Assembly: GCA_025766275.1 (NCBI GenBank)
Contig: JAFKAC010000004.1
Span: forward strand, 2,480,001-2,544,000
Length of the DNA: 64,000 nucleotides
Reading direction: 5' to 3'
DNA from: Lactarius indigo
Lineage: Eukaryota; Basidiomycota; Agaricomycetes; Russulales; Russulaceae
Shown here: positions 63,984-64,000 of the stretch, piece after piece
Layout of the letters: every line of letters starts with the position of its first letter
Numbering within the stretch: the first letter of the stretch is position 1
Notes under the pieces: model-generated
Seen by the model: only the letters and a program-made list of their open reading frames with translations
The model's database searches: none
What the model was told of the DNA's origin: nothing
Translations under genes and position numbers: made by a program

Positions 63984-64000
63984 TGTTACGCTTGTACGGG
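63984..64000. repeat. Possible LTR end at the window edge
   Basis: The last 17 bases begin TGTTACGC, the terminal word of the LTRs at 292 and 46022. Too short to confirm. Confidence 0.25.

Noticed and set aside
1..64000. CRISPR array, rRNA, operon or riboswitch
   Set aside because: No regular spaced repeats of the right kind and no rRNA core words; the genome is eukaryotic by introns and transposon types.

Overview
The window looks like a repeat-rich, CpG-decaying stretch of a filamentous basidiomycete genome, most likely an agaricomycete. The order cannot be fixed from the sequence. The reasons are the short GT-AG introns (about 35-75 nt), a chromodomain Ty3/Gypsy element, Ty1/Copia remnants, two CACTA-type (Tnp2-like) transposase relics, a Tc1/mariner-like relic, and coding remnants that resemble protein families expanded in agaricomycetes. 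No rRNA, convincing tRNA, CRISPR array or bacterial-type operon was seen.

Layout. 1-803: 3' end of an LTR element and its LTR. 1842-2617: Tc1/mariner-like transposase relic. 2887-8099: 5'-truncated Copia element (plus strand) broken by two solo LTRs with exact 5-bp target duplications and by a third, LTR-like block. 9003-11585: CACTA transposase relic (minus). 13045-18054: WD40 remnant, a ~670-bp inverted repeat, and a decayed lineage-type gene. 18055-22133: largely gene-free. 22196-24180: second decayed lineage-type gene. 26107-35962: nearly full-length Ty3/Gypsy chromovirus with two 675-bp LTRs. 36442-45975: minus-strand cluster of multi-exon, coiled-coil or low-complexity genes with clean introns, the best candidates for living host genes. 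46022-46524: solo LTR. 47830-52119: second CACTA relic (plus). 52314-53536: an LTR nested inside an LTR. 55741-57211: WD40 gene. 58224-59051: SUN-domain gene. 59441-63166: second Copia relic (minus), its gag split by another copy of the same LTR.

The most interesting object is the Gypsy element. About 3.7 kb separates its 5' LTR from a conventional gag ATG. That stretch holds three long reading frames with almost no methionine. A textbook intron (GTGAGT donor, CTAAC and CTGAC branch sites, CAG acceptor) starts inside the LTR, removes the LTR tail and the primer-binding site, and joins A to TG, creating an AUG in strong context for the first frame. The second and third frames also begin at AG/TG, so one leader ending in A could create an AUG at each. 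The predicted RNA 5' end is complementary to the primer-binding site over 10 nt, as in Tf1-type self-priming. Splicing would thus separate translatable mRNA (no primer site) from genomic RNA (primer site present, frames closed). This is a model from sequence, not a demonstrated fact.

A second theme is decay. The two Gypsy LTRs differ at 18 sites, all transitions and 17 at CpG. Premature stops in the transposon frames are mostly TGA, at places where CGA (Arg) is plausible.
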